The notes: generated by a model not told the origin, from the sequence alone. A stretch of DNA of 64,000 nucleotides from Misgurnus anguillicaudatus (GCF_027580225.2 NC_073342.2:17229501-17293500), one strand, 5' to 3'. Counted from the stretch's first letter, positions 1-11,462 are shown. Program-made: numbers and translations.

Positions 1-365
1 CAGAAAAGGACAAAAATCATTTCACAGAAGTGTCAGATTTTTTAAATCTTTATGAATCTATGTGATCTAATTTCATTCCTGGACTCTTGACAATTAATTG
101 TCATATTGCACATTTTAAAGCTCATTTTTGTTTCTGATTCATTTTTCAGTCTTTTGAGATGACAAGTGTTCCCTGCTTAAGTATTCAATGCATATTTTAA
201 GACTCATTTGTTGAAGCTGAAGAAATAAAGGCTTTGTCAGGACATAACAAGACCTTAAATGACTTTGCAGCTTCTCTTCTTTTAACAGCTTAAATCTCTT
301 ACAGCAGTGCACATTTTCTGCAAGATTATTGCAAATTTCCAATCAAATTCATATTTAGCATACTC
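1..365. other. Unique sequence, probable dnajc24 intron
   Basis: No exon, repeat end or RNA gene is recognised. It lies upstream of the last dnajc24 exons on the same strand, so it is probably intronic (inference). Short open frames here have no family features. Confidence 0.4.
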
Positions 366-440
366 TAGTCAGTGTTTCTCAACCAGGGGGACGGGGCTCA
401 CACGGGGGGCCTCAGCAGATTATTTTTGTAACAAATGTAT
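366..440. repeat. hAT-like element end, fragment
   Basis: The sequence CAGTGTTTCTCAACC near 368 resembles the CAGTGGTTCTCAAA terminus of the complete small element at 21067-21287. No matching second end is seen before the next transposon begins, so this is probably a truncated copy. Confidence 0.4.
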
Positions 441-616
441 TATGCTAAGCTATAGGGCTGGGCGAAAAATAACCGAAACCGAAATTCAGAACCTCTAACC
501 GACATTATTTTATCATGTCGATTATTTCGGTTTTTAATCCTGTTAATACTTTCCCTTTAAAAACAAACTGCTGCGTGTGATGTTGTGTAACTCCGCCCCG
601 TCCTGTCAGTAGCTAA

Positions 617-2288
617 GTTTCCATCCACTTGTCAATCGAATTATCTGAAGTTCGGTTAAAAAACTTATGCGAATAAAGCTGGTGAAAGTGTGTTTCCATC
701 CAACGCCTTTAAAGCGAATAAAAACCTGTGCGTAATGACGTCACATGCTGGTTTGCGATCAAATTGGTATATCGAATTGATTTGAGACATTTGAAGGTGT
801 TTCCATTCATTTTCGCACTGAATCGCACAATATTCAAGCAAACATTTGCGAACAAAGTTTTGCTAGACAAATTTGCGGCATTTCACAAGTTATAAGTGCT
901 TATGTGCCAGCTGAGCTGATAGCGACATATCAAGCTATAATAATAAGAAAATTACATTAACATCGAATTGCTATGATGATGCAGATGCATGTAAATGCCC
1001 AACGACAACGGAGGCATTAACGTGAAATGATAGTCCGGATCAATTCTTAACGTAACATGAGAACGAAAAAATATCTTTAGAGTTGTTAATAAGCCAATAA
1101 AGCTACGAGGGTTCTTTGGCCGAGGATCCATCTCATCAAGGTCGAATTTGCTTTTATTTTCCCTCCGGCACCGTGGCATTTCTTAGATTTTTGCTATCTA
1201 AAATAGAGCTGTAATCGGGCCTGAAATGACCGGAGCCCGACAGAATGCAGCCCGAACCCGAAAGTACATTTAGGTTGACAGCTTTTTAAAAGCCCGAACC
1301 CGTTTACAGCCATACATTATTTAAATTTGCGCACGCAAACAGCTTTTATCAAGAATTAGTAATTTACACAGGTTTAACATTATTTATTAATGACTAACTG
1401 GGCTACACGTCACTTGGAAGTTGAAACAAAGAAAAAAAGTCATCTGTAACATCGTAACATCTCGTTCTAAATAGGCATATGCAACATTATAGGCCAACAT
1501 GCCAATAAAAACAATTATTTCTTAACGAATTAAATTAAGATAATACATTCTGAATAAGATGGTTATTTGGGAATAACGAAATTAAGATAAAGGTTCTGTG
1601 GTATTTGCTTCGGCACTTTCTTTACATTAATGCCAACATTAGTCTATATCCTCTGTCTAAATTATGTATTTAAGACTAAGTAATATTTAGTTATACATTA
1701 AAAAACCTTTACTCACCAAGATAAGGCTACATTTTTGTTGAGGAAATTATTAAATCCACTGTAAATGGCTTCAGCGTGGTCCTGCGCTTAGGCATTCAGC
1801 AGCAGCATTGAACTTGACCGCTCATTTAGCCTACCGTGCAAAGGCGGAGCACGAGCCCGTGTAAAATGTTAGAAATGAAGCCCGAATCCGACCGAACCCG
1901 TCGGGTTTGGGCAAAGATCTTCAGCTCTAAAATAGCCGTTATTTTCTCTGGTAAATAAAATTTAAAATTAATCTCGTCTCGTCGTTTGTCCACTTACATC
2001 TGACTTTGTTGACACACGCCATGTGTGCCACCAGAGCGGAAATGACCTAAAACTTTTTCTTCTTTGCAACCATAAAAGGACCTAAACTTTAATCGCAAAT
2101 CATTATTTATTCGGCAAATAACGTTTCCATCAGCGTTTATCGGATAAGCCATATATCGATCAAGATAAAATCCGATGAGATCGAACGTATTTCTTTTGAG
2201 TCGATATTCATGAAATTCAATCGAATTTTACTGTTTCCATTTTTCATTCGATATCACTTAATTCGGATAAAAACATGTGGATGGAAAC
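617..2288. mobile_element. Element with GTTTCCATCCAC inverted ends, nested
   Basis: The left end GTTTCCATCCAC at 617 is the reverse complement of GTGGATGGAAAC ending at 2288, and the similarity continues inward through CGAATTA-type sequence. Variants of GTTTCCAT recur inside (near 701, 800 and 2126), suggesting internal subrepeats. No clear target duplication is visible. It lies inside the 445-3098 hAT-like element. A related fragment is near 50872. The antisense frame at 952-1179 has no recognised domain. Confidence 0.65.
1207..1927. mobile_element. hAT-like element, innermost of three
   Basis: The 8-bp duplication TAAAATAG lies at 1199-1206 and 1928-1935. The ends are AGCTGTAATCGGGC and, inverted, GAGCTGAAGATCTTTG, with CCCGAACCCG-rich subterminal sequence on both sides. 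This is a family style common in cyprinid genomes. It is 721 bp with no coding potential and is nested in the 617-2288 element. Confidence 0.75.
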
Positions 2289-3184
2289 ATGTGGCACAGC
2301 GAAACATGGAGGAGAACTCAAACACTGTTTAACTGAGCAGCAGGATCATCTAGTGCCCAAAAGAAGCACAGTACTTTTTTTAAGAAGTACTCGCGAATGT
2401 GCAGGCACCTGTGACAAAAATACGGAATGCGCGGTCGGGTTTTTACCGCACACGCGCTCAGTTTAATCTACCGATGGGTCTCTAAGCAGCCCGGATAATG
2501 TCATCACATCTCACTCACTCAAAACCGCGAAAAGACGCGCCCGCGTGAGTTTAATTAGACACTTCAGAGATGACGGAGAGAGAGAACGGGAGAACTTCTA
2601 GTCTACATTAACACCAAAAGCATTACAGATGAGAATAAATGGCTTAGACATCAGTGCCCAGTTAAGAAAAAATGGATTGAATACAAGAAACGTGTAAAGG
2701 ATACAGTCCAAGTATGTATTTTGCCCTACTCATCTCATTACAATATGCTATCTGGATACAACTTATTATGTATGTGTCTTATGTCTATAATTAGTCATGG
2801 GGGTTGTATGATTCTTTGGTTCATAACTTCCCATTCTGAAAGTTTCATCAATTGTACATAATGACATGCAACATCTGCATAGAGTTAAGTCTATTTAATA
2901 TTTTTCAGTAATGCAGTTATTTTGGGAAAAATGTGAATAATTGCATTGCAGGCTGATTTAAGGTGTGCCCTAAACTTTCCAACCTTATCAGTGAACTATG
3001 AGGCAAAAAAATAATCGTTTATTAATCGTAACCGATGTCAAATGTTAGATTAACCGAGGTTTTGATTTTAGGTCAAATCGCCTAGCCCTACTAAGCTAGT
3101 ATATTTAATTCGGTAGAAATTGAGAGAGTGAAGGGGCTTCAAATATTGTTGAGGACAATTAGGTGGTCCCTGAAATGAAAACGG

Positions 3185-4095
3185 TTAAAGGATTAGTCCA
3201 TTTTCTTAAAAAAAATCCAGATAATTTACTCACCACCATGTCATCCAAAATGTTGATACCTTTCTTTGTTCAGTCGAGAAGAAATTATGTTTTTTGAGGA
3301 AAACATTCCAGGATTTTTCTCATTTTAATGGACTTTACAGGACTCCAACACGAAACCGTTTTAATGCAGTTTAAAATTGCAGTTTCAAACGAGTTTCAAA
3401 GGACTCTAAACGATCCCAAACGAGGCATAAGGGGGATCTTATCTGGCGAAACAATTGTCATTTTTGACAAGAGAAGTAGAAAATGTGCAATTTTGGACCA
3501 CGGCTTCTCGTCTATCTCCGGTCCTGTGGCACGCCAGCGCGACCTCAGGTAATTGCGTAATGCCGTGGAAAGGTCACGTGTTACATATATGAAACGCAGA
3601 TTTGCGGACCATTTTAACAATAAACTGACACAAAGACATTAATTAATATCATTCGACATATAACAACGTAGGAACGGTCCTCTTTCTCCACACTTGTAAA
3701 CACTGGGGCGTAGTTTCACATATGTTTTCCGTGACCTCTTGACGTGATGACGTATTGCGTGAGGTCACGCTGGCGCGTCACATGACAGGAGATAGACGAG
3801 AATGTTTGTTTTAAAAGTGGATATTTTGAATTTTTCTTGTCAAAAATGACAGTCGTTTCGCTGGATGGGACCCGCATGCGTCGTTTGGGATCGTTTAGTG
3901 TCCTTTAAAAATGCAATTTTAAACTGTGTTAAAACTGTTTTGTGTTAGGGTCCATTAAAGTCCATTAAAATGTTTTCCTCAAAAAAAAAAACATAATGTC
4001 TTCTCGACTGAACAAAGAAAGACATCAACATTTCGATGACATGGTGGTGAGTAAATTATCTGGATTTTTTTTGAGAAAAAGGACTAATCATTTAA
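3185..4095. mobile_element. TTAA-flanked element, family K copy 1
   Basis: TTAA lies at both ends (3185-3188 and 4092-4095). The long inverted ends begin AGGATTAGTCC and continue through CCAGATAATTTACTCACC. This is one of four nearly complete copies in the window (others at 10528, 18085 and 60883) plus a fragment near 40880. TTAA duplication suggests Kolobok or piggyBac relatives (family knowledge); no transposase is present. Short frames shared by the copies, on either strand, arise from the inverted arms and are not genes. Confidence 0.8.
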
Positions 4096-4270
4096 GAAGC
4101 ACTGCTCTAAATAATATTACTGTAGGATTTTCTTTGTACATTATTTACAAAACCAGCCTACATGTTTCATCCTGTATCTTCCTAGTCCCTATAGTTATTG
4201 GCAGAAATTAAATGAAGGGTTGTAATGCCATAAACTGTGATTCTGTATTAATATGAAAAGCAGTCCTGCT

Positions 4271-4684
4271 TATAGACCCCTTCAAGGTTTGTAAACATTG
4301 AATGACTATCGGGTGCGCGCGCAGCATGGGGTCAAACTGTTCATACCATTCAGGCTTTATAATTTAACATAACAGGTATGAAAAATGATGACTTACCCCA
4401 AATGAAGTGAGCACTACAAACACAAGCCTCTTTGATATTTGCATTGGCCCAGTCTGCACGTTAATTGCTTGCAGCCGCAGATGTTGTATTTTTTTGTTTT
4501 TTAGATTCTGCATGAATCGCGAAAACTTAATGGAAGACCTGGTGCGATTTTCACAGCCCACGACGTAAGTAAGCATTTTTGACGACACCGAATAATACGC
4601 AACTCAATCTGCTGTAATGACTTTTCTGACCCCGACATGCGCAGTGGGAACCACCTGTGACGTGAACCGTGAAGGGGTCTATAT
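4271..4684. mobile_element. MITE with TATAGACCCCTTCA ends
   Basis: TATAGACCCCTTCA at 4271 is exactly mirrored by TGAAGGGGTCTATA at 4671-4684. The element is about 414 bp and non-coding. An internal segment near 4504-4566 looks superficially like an exon followed by GTAAGT, but it sits wholly inside the element and has no homologue I know. Confidence 0.7.
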
Positions 4685-5150
4685 TGTGTAAAGTATAGAG
4701 GCTAGAGGCTGGCACCTCTACAGTTCTCTGGTTGTGAAGGATGATTGTGCATTTCATGGTCAATGAGCTAAAGCAGAATCCTTCATGATATGATGGTGAA
4801 GATTTGCTTGGTCATGTACGAAGCATGCTTTGCCGGCCATTCTAGTTAGTTTTCATTCTGTATTGGGTCACTGATCCTTTTCTCAAATTTTGGGGTAATA
4901 CAGTCTTTGACATGTACATGAATGTCTGACTGCAGCATTGTAGACTCCTTTGTAATTGTACATTTGCAAATTTGGATGCTTTTAAAGACTGATTAGCTTT
5001 CTGTCATTTAACAGAATTAAAATCCAAACTTTGTTTTTGGGTGTCCTTGAATCTCCGATAGCTCAATAATAGTTGTCTTGTTTGTCATCCCCGTTGAATG
5101 TTGCTAATGCATATATTGATGATTTTCACAGCTGTTATTTCTCTCGGCAG
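4685..5150 (+). other. dnajc24 intron, 3' part
   Basis: Unique sequence between the MITE and the penultimate coding exon. It ends in a pyrimidine-rich tract and the acceptor CTCTCGGCAG at 5141-5150. No J-domain codons (HPDK type) were found here or further upstream. Confidence 0.6.
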
Positions 5151-5435
5151 CATGTGAACTGAAGCAGAGCTGGCCAGTGGATGCTCATGTAACACTGGAT
5201 GACATGAACTGGGACACAGGTTGGTCAGTGCTCTGTTAGCTCAGTCGTGAATCTAAATCCCTGGATTTTGATTTTAAGGATTGTTTTTTTTTCCATTTCA
5301 GATGGCGAGTGTTATACGTACAGCTGTCGGTGTGGTGGAGAATTCGTCTTGTATCAAGAAGACACACAGGAAGCAGAAACAGTCGTGTGCTGCGATTCCT
5401 GTTCGCTCAGCATTGAAGTTCAGAAGGTTACTTGA
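5151..5435 (+). CDS. dnajc24: DnaJ homolog DNAJC24 / DPH4, last two coding exons (partial)
   Basis: Two exons, 5151-5219 and 5302-5435, are joined across an 82-bp intron (donor GT at 5220, acceptor AG at 5300-5301, phase 1). The spliced reading runs CELKQSWPVDAHVTLDDMNW, then DGECYTYSCRCGGEFVLY, and ends at TGA 5433-5435. The pattern C-x-C-G-G followed later by C-D-S-C gives the four zinc ligands of the DPH-type (CSL) zinc finger, and the preceding PVDA-V-L--M-W segment matches the DNAJC24 linker. In this family the N-terminal J domain stimulates an Hsp70 and the finger binds iron or zinc. The protein supports diphthamide formation on elongation factor 2 in the cytosol. About half of the roughly 150-residue protein is present; the J-domain exons must be upstream of position 1. 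The C-terminal tail after SIEV is QKVT. Identification by motif and order is strong, but no search was run. Confidence 0.88.
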
Positions 5436-6047
5436 TACTTTTGGATACTTCCTACAAGGTTTTGATTGGACAAATATTGAACTCTTTTCTTTTTGAAAAC
5501 ATATGGGATATATGGGACAAATGAACAAAACGTGTGCTATATTTTAACTGTAAGGACCAATGCTCAAACCTCGAGCAAGGAATTTGCAGTTATGCTGATC
5601 GGAGAGGTTGTCCTAAAAATGGTCTGCGTATGGTGATTTAAAATGATGTTCATAAGCCTGCAGATTGAAGCTGCATTGATTGAAGTGCATCGTATGTAAG
5701 AGTTTAGGCCCTTTTATAAATTGAAATATTTATCAATAATGTGAATAGGCTTTATGCCCAGCTACACTACTTCCTGAACTTCAGCCAGCTCCTTGTTTCC
5801 TGTCTGCTATTATTGGACAAACTGGATTAATCAGTTTTCTAGTCTCCGTTTTTATATCTGAAGTTACCCTGTACATTATTACAACACAAACGTCCTAAGC
5901 ATGTACATAGTTATTTACTGAAAGTTGTACATTTTAGTTTTTAATCAGTTATTAAACATTCATCTTCATTACTGTATAAGATCAGCAGACAGACCGCAGC
6001 ATATTTAGTATTAATGACAAACGTGCTCATTCTGAAATTTAAATAAA
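5436..6047 (+). other. dnajc24: Probable dnajc24 3' UTR
   Basis: Follows the stop at 5435. Candidate poly(A) signals are ATTAAA at 5951 and AATAAA at 6042. Which one is used cannot be told from sequence. No repeat is recognised within it. Confidence 0.45.
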
Positions 6048-7470
6048 TAACCATACTTTCTACCGCATGTGCATGCAATAATTTGCTGGTTTTATGTTAT
6101 CTAAACTTACAAGTTACCTCAACTTATTTAGAGAAATAACGCTGACCGTGTAGCTGAATGTCAAAAAAAAACTTTATTTATACCCGTGTCCTTAACAGAA
6201 CGCAGCAGACACACTCACCTTAGCGGTTTTTTATAAATCCATTTTCCTGCCCGATTAAAGCATAAACATTGCAAATAACACCAGAATTAACAGTTAATTT
6301 ACGTACACATATCCGAACACTTATTTTGAATTTGCGCCCCTCGCATGAGCAGTCACGATCTCTATTTAAGGTAAATAATAGTAAGCTGAAATGACTTGTA
6401 AGAGCAGTCAGTTGATAAATAAGCAATTATTTACAATGTAGGAAATTTACAAAATATTTTAATGTGAAGAACATGATCTTTACATAATATCATAATGATT
6501 TTGGCATAAAAGAAAAATCTATAATTTTGACCTATACAATTTATTTTTGGCTATTGCTACAAAAATACTCATGCGACTTAAGTTTTGTGGTCCACATATT
6601 CCATTCTTACAGCAAGTGCAAAGCATCACCAGAATTGGGTCACACTAGACTCCCACTGTCTCAAAAAGCCCTTTGGTTGTTTCCTCAGAGCTAGACGTGC
6701 TCTTTTACAGACCCGGAAAAAAAAACACGCTGTTTGTTCTCCAACCCCCTCCCTCTACCGCCCAATGTTTGTGAGGACCAAGCAGCTCAGTAACCTCTTA
6801 GCTCTTGTTAACTTTGTTTGCATGTAAATAAATGCATTTTTCCCTCCTCCAACAATGAAGTCACAAACTGTCTCCACACATCACTGGTTGAAAAAGGCCC
6901 TTCAGTTAATGATGAGCTTTTCTTTGCTTTATTGTTTGCTGGTCCACTCAATTTTGGGGAGATCCGCGAGGTTGCGGCATTCGAACAGGGTCACGGCTTT
7001 ATTAAACTTCAAACAGTCATTAGGCTGTTTGCTGAAGTCTCATCCTGCAAAAGAAACAGATTGAACGGGGCAAAACCCATGCTTTTCATCAGTGTCCTGA
7101 GGCCTGGACCGAGGCTAGACCTGCCAGTGGACCGGCATCGGACCGAACTGTAATCTACTGTGACATCAATTACGGATAATCTCATCACTTTTGGAGAGTG
7201 CGGTTGTCAAAGCTCTAATTAAGTCTTTTCGGTTCCCCCTATATGTGCAGACAGGATCGACAACACATTACAGTGCAATGATAGACATCATCAGTCTATT
7301 TTTGAGAGGATCCAACTTTTAACCTATCTTGCACTCGTGACTATGACCGGCAGTTTGTTTAGATGTTTGTTTTGTATGAGTTGGACAGTGATAAATCTTT
7401 CACATTTGTAATAATTTGCAGTAACACTGCAATAAATTAGCATGAAAATGCATTGAACAATGAACAATAT
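6048..7470. other. Intergenic sequence, nothing recognised
   Basis: No exon or complete mobile element is seen. The 111-codon plus-strand frame at 6818-7153 has no recognisable domain and no splice context, and is probably chance. Confidence 0.4.
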
Positions 7471-7761
7471 ACACTATAAAAACAAACGGTGCTATATAGC
7501 ACTAAAAGTGGTTCTTTGCTCGTAATCATAGAAGAACCGTTTTTAGTGCCATATAGCACCGGTGAAGCACCGGTGAAGCACCTGTGTAGAACCATATAGT
7601 GCTATGTAGACCCATATGTGGTGCTATATGGCCCCTATATGGTACACAGGTGCTATACAGGTTCTTCACCGGTGCTATGTGGCACTAAAAATGGTTCTTC
7701 TATGATTACAGGCAAAGAACCACTTTTGGTGCTATATAGCACCGTTTGTTTTTAGAGTGAT
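7471..7761. mobile_element. Near-palindromic foldback MITE
   Basis: The arms mirror each other over about 120 bp. CACTATAAAAACAAACGGTG at the left end pairs with the right end at 7741-7761, and GGTGCTATATAGCAC blocks recur in direct and inverted form. The whole 290 bp could fold into one long hairpin with a short loop near 7600-7630. It is non-coding. Confidence 0.8.
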
Positions 7762-8088
7762 AGTTTTTTGGCATTTATTAATCTTTGTTGATGTTAGATA
7801 ATGCCAATACAATTAGATAATTGTGCTGAAGTTGATACAAACTAATTAAGTATTGTTTATTATTAGTTCATGTTAGATAATGGATTAAAATACAACCTTA
7901 TTATAAAGCGTTACCTAATTTGCATGTCGTTGCATTCTGTGACGCATTAAATACGCATTTGAAGTAACCAATCAGAAGTAACCATGGCATTTATAGCTTT
8001 ACAGTCAACTATTAAGTAATTATAAGAACTGCAATCGATCAGGAATTGTAATATGGAGCAATATGCAGTCATTTTTATGCCAAAAATA

Positions 8089-8455
8089 TGGGGCGGTTTC
8101 CCAGACAGGGTTTACCAAGTCCCAGACTAAAATGCATGTTTGATCTTGCACATACACATCTTATCCGTGTCATTATTTTGTTTAAGATGCACACCAGTAT
8201 TGTTTTTTTTTTGTAAAGTAGGAGCTTATACACGGGACGATTATCGCCCACGCTTATCGCTGTCATTTAACACCTCGTGACTAAATAAAGGGCGCCAATG
8301 TGAGCGAGCACACCGACATGTTAAACGGCAGGCGTAAATGAGTTATTTTTTATAAAAACGCCTCAGGGTTGTCTTTTTATTTGTAAAAACTACTTAAATA
8401 TCATAAAATAACTAAGGCCTAGTCTTGAATTAATTCAAACCCTGCCTGGGACAAT
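8089..8455. mobile_element. MITE with TTTCCCAGACAGGG-type ends
   Basis: The left end GGTTTCCCAGACAGGGTTT near 8095 is mirrored by AACCCTGCCTGGGAC ending near 8452, with AGTCCCAGACT and AGGCCTAGTCTTGAAT subterminal similarity. It is about 365 bp and non-coding. Confidence 0.65.
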
Positions 8456-8945
8456 GGTGACTATTCTAATGTTCTCATTGGTATTGAACTCCTGTTGTGT
8501 CGTGTTATGGTTTGTTTAAATGGTAACCTGAAACGCCTGTTAAACTAAGGAAAGTTTTTACTAAGACTTAAAAAAAAGTGTAAGGAAAGCTTGCACTCTG
8601 AGCAAGTAGAAGAGGCCTTTCTTTGAATGAAATTTCATCACCTTATTGGCTGTTGTGGGCTCTCTTTTAACTTAATCTAGCATAATCTTGGATAGACAAT
8701 AGCGAAACCCTAACTAGTATACTAGCTCAAATCTATGAAATGACTTCTGTTGTAGACAAGTCAATGCATTTTCATGAGGCATTTCAGAGGCGTCCAGACA
8801 AACTTTCTGAGGGACCGGCAGGTGTAACCTTTTGGGAAAGTCTTTGCTTTAAGGGTAGAGATGGTTGTTTTTCCATGCATAAAAAAGAAAATGTTATCTA
8901 TCTTTTAAGTATCTTTAACTTTGAATTGTCTTAAGTAATAATAAT

Positions 8946-10044
8946 CAGAGATGCACCAATATAAACATTTTTCCACTGGTATTAAATTTTCTAAATGTTA
9001 TTCATTCACACTGTAAAAAGTAATACCTAAATCTAACTTATAAAAATTGAGGCAAGTGGCTGCATATGATGTTTTAAGTTGAGTCAACTTGTAGCCTTTT
9101 TTAAGTATAATAAACACTGTAATATTACTTAATACAAACGTAACAAAATTAAGTCGAATTAACCAATAGTTCTAGTATTAGTTTAATTTACTTTTCTTGG
9201 TACAGGTAACTTTTTTATGGTTTGTTTTTGTTTCTATAATTGTGATTTAGACTTTATTTTTCTGTGAGATGAGGGCACGAATTGTTTATTCAATCAACGC
9301 CCGCACCCAGTTTAGTTTTGGGCAGCTGTAAAGCGCAACATACTTCAGTATGCAGTTTATGCACAAGAACCAGTCTTCTGAACAATGGTAACTACAAAAC
9401 TCAAAGATGAAACAAAAACTCTTCTAAATCTCGAAGATAAATGAACATTAAACACTAAAAAGTCTTTCTTTTTAGTTAAAAACACATAAAATAGCGTTTA
9501 CATTTAAATTTCACTGTCCAAATGCAGTCCCATGCAAAGCATGCTGGGAACTACGAGTCTACTGCCTAGTTACTAAAATCATTCATGTAGTTTCAACACA
9601 AAATTATTAAGTTTATCTCCTTCTTACAGATTTAAGTGGATTATACATGATAAAATGAAGCTGAATTTACTCAATAAAGTGTTCATTTAGAATTACTCAA
9701 ATTATTCATCTTTTTATGTTATTTTAACTCAAATTTTGATAAAAAAATAAATTCTTGTTTTTTAAAGTGAGTTTACTCGTTTTATCCTTTGTTAGATCTA
9801 CTAAGGCACAGAAACACTTTTTACAGTGCATATAATGACCATTAATATTGAACATTTAATGATGCTGTCTTCCTTTATTTGACAGTGCTCAAAATCATTG
9901 CATTTTCCTGTTCTCTTTTTATTGACAAGATATATTGGCCATGACTATCGGCTGTTTTTGAACTGTCGGCCAATAGCCGATAGTGTGAGAAATTGCTTTT
10001 GTCGCCCAATACCGATTATTGGCTGATATATCAGTGCATCTCTA
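8946..10044. mobile_element. hAT-like element with AGAGATGCAC ends, interrupted
   Basis: The left end AGAGATGCACCAATATA at 8947 pairs with TATATCAGTGCATCTCT ending near 10043. The flanking 8-mers ATAATAAT (8938-8945) and TTAATAAT (10045-10052) agree at 7 of 8 positions. A separate element (9008-9828) is inserted inside, leaving only about 280 bp of the host element. Confidence 0.7.
9008..9828. mobile_element. MITE with CACTGTAAAAAGT ends, nested
   Basis: CACTGTAAAAAGT at 9009 and ACTTTTTACAGTG ending at 9828 are perfect inverses. The inner arms carry the AGTATAATAAAC and GCAAAGCATGCTGGGAA motifs seen in related repeats near 10390. It is AT-rich and non-coding, and sits within the 8946-10044 element. 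Confidence 0.7.
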
Positions 10045-10089
10045 TTAATAATAAAAATACATTAAGCATGTGGTCCTGGAAGGCCAATA

Positions 10090-10118
10090 TAAATAATAAT
10101 AATAATAATAATAATAAA
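10090..10118. repeat. (AAT)n microsatellite
   Basis: About nine AAT units. It is followed directly by ACTTTATTTTTCTATAGCGCC, a short motif that also resembles the ATTTATATAGCGC motif of the repeat at 41249, so the microsatellite probably marks the end of a repeat fragment. Confidence 0.8.
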
Positions 10119-10273
10119 CTTTATTTTTCTATAGCGCCTTTAAAGTAGCATCTCAAAGCTAAATCCATGAGTGAAGATTAAGGTTTACCTTTACAGGCAT
10201 TTTGCATGATTCCATGGCAAATCTTTAAAATTAAGTGGCAATGATAATAATTTATTCACTCAAAATGTAACTA

Positions 10274-11462
10274 CACTGTAAAAATATTACTGTAGATTTT
10301 ATTGTATTTTTTTTTCTGGCAGCAGTTTGTTCAAAGTTAAATGAACATTAAACTTTAACAGGTCTTTGTTTTTGCAGAATAAAACTATACAATAAAAGCC
10401 TCATGCAAAGCATTCTGGGAACCAAAAATCCTCATCAACCTTTTTCAGTTTTCCCTTCAGATTTTGGTTTCCCAGAAAGCTTTGAGGCTTTTATTTTATA
10501 GTTTTATTCTGTAAAAACAAAGACTTGTTAAAGGAATAGTCAATTTTCTTAAAAGAAAAATCCAGATAATTTACTCACCACCATGTCATCCAAAATGTTG
10601 ATGTCTTTCTTTGTTCAGTCGAGAAGAAATTATGTTTTTTGAGGAAAACATTACAGGATTTGTATTATTTTAATGGACTTTAATAGACACCAACATTTAA
10701 TACTTAACTCAACACTTAACAGTTTTTTTAACGGAGTTTCAAATGAATATAAACAATCCCAAACGAGGCATAAGGGTCTTATCGACCCTTCGAAACGATT
10801 GTCATTTTTGACAAGAAAAATGGAAAATGTGCTCTTTTAAGCCACAACTTTTCGTCTAGGTCCGGTCCAGCGCGACCTAAACGTAAATGCGTAGTGACGT
10901 AGGGAGGTCACGTGTTACATATATAAAACGCACATTTGCGGACCATTGTAAACAATAAACTGCCACAAAGACATTAATTAGTATCAGTTGACATACAACA
11001 ACGTCAGAACGGTCCTCTTTCAACACATTTGTAAACACTGGGGCGGAGTTTCGCGTTCGTCCTCTGTGACCTCTTGACGTCATGACGTATTGCCCTTATG
11101 CCTCGTTTGGGATCGTTTGTGGTCATTTGAAGCTCCGTTGAAAAAAACTGTTAAGTGTTAAGTATTAAATGTTGGGCTCTATTAAAGTCCATTAAAATGA
11201 GAAAAATCCTGCAATGTTTTCCTCAAAAAACATAATTTCTTCTCGACTGAACAAAGAAAGAGATCAACATTTTGGATGACATGGTGGTGAGTAAATTATC
11301 TGGATTTTGCTTTTAAGAAAATGGAATATTCCGTTAATGTTTGATGTTCATTTAACTTTGATCAAACTGTGGCCCGTAAATAACATACATTTAAATCTAC
11401 GGTAAGTTACTGGCAAACAGCTGCCAGTAATACTGTAATTTCTACAGATTTTTTTTACAGTG
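10274..11462. mobile_element. MITE with CACTGTAAAAA ends, interrupted by family K
   Basis: CACTGTAAAAATATTACTGT at the left is matched by inverted TACTGTAATTTCTACAG...TTTTTTTACAGTG at the right. The inner arms mirror too (TTCAAAGTTAAATGAACAT versus ATGTTCATTTAACTTTGAT). The TTAA element at 10528-11337 is inserted near the centre of this palindrome. Confidence 0.75.
10528..11337. mobile_element. TTAA-flanked element, family K copy 2
   Basis: TTAA lies at 10528-10531 and 11334-11337. The termini are AGGAATAGTC and, inverted, GGAATATTCC, with CCAGATAATTTACTCACC beyond. The interior CACGTGTTACATATAT and TTGCGGACCATT blocks are shared with the copies at 3185 and 60883. Non-coding. Confidence 0.8.

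Larger units (their letters stand above)
445..3098. mobile_element. hAT-like non-autonomous element with 8-bp duplication
   Basis: The element proper is 453-3090. Its ends are TAGGGCTGGGCGA and, inverted, TAGGGCTAGGCGA. The 8-bp sequence CTAAGCTA flanks both sides (445-452 and 3091-3098), which is the hallmark target duplication of hAT transposons. Two younger insertions inside it account for most of its 2.6 kb. No intact transposase frame was found. A stretch near 2621-2712 reads open but matches nothing I recognise. Confidence 0.85.

Noticed and set aside
2621..2712. Open segment with splice-like AAGTATGT end
   Set aside because: It falls within the outer hAT-like element (453-3090) and matches no dnajc24 region. 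No acceptor/donor pair with coding homology.
4504..4566. Exon-like stretch followed by GTAAGT inside a MITE
   Set aside because: It lies between perfect inverted ends (4271-4684) and does not encode J-domain or other dnajc24 sequence; phase and length do not fit the gene.
7471..7761. microRNA precursor
   Set aside because: The hairpin is far longer and more perfect than a microRNA precursor and is a foldback MITE; no known mature sequence was recognised.
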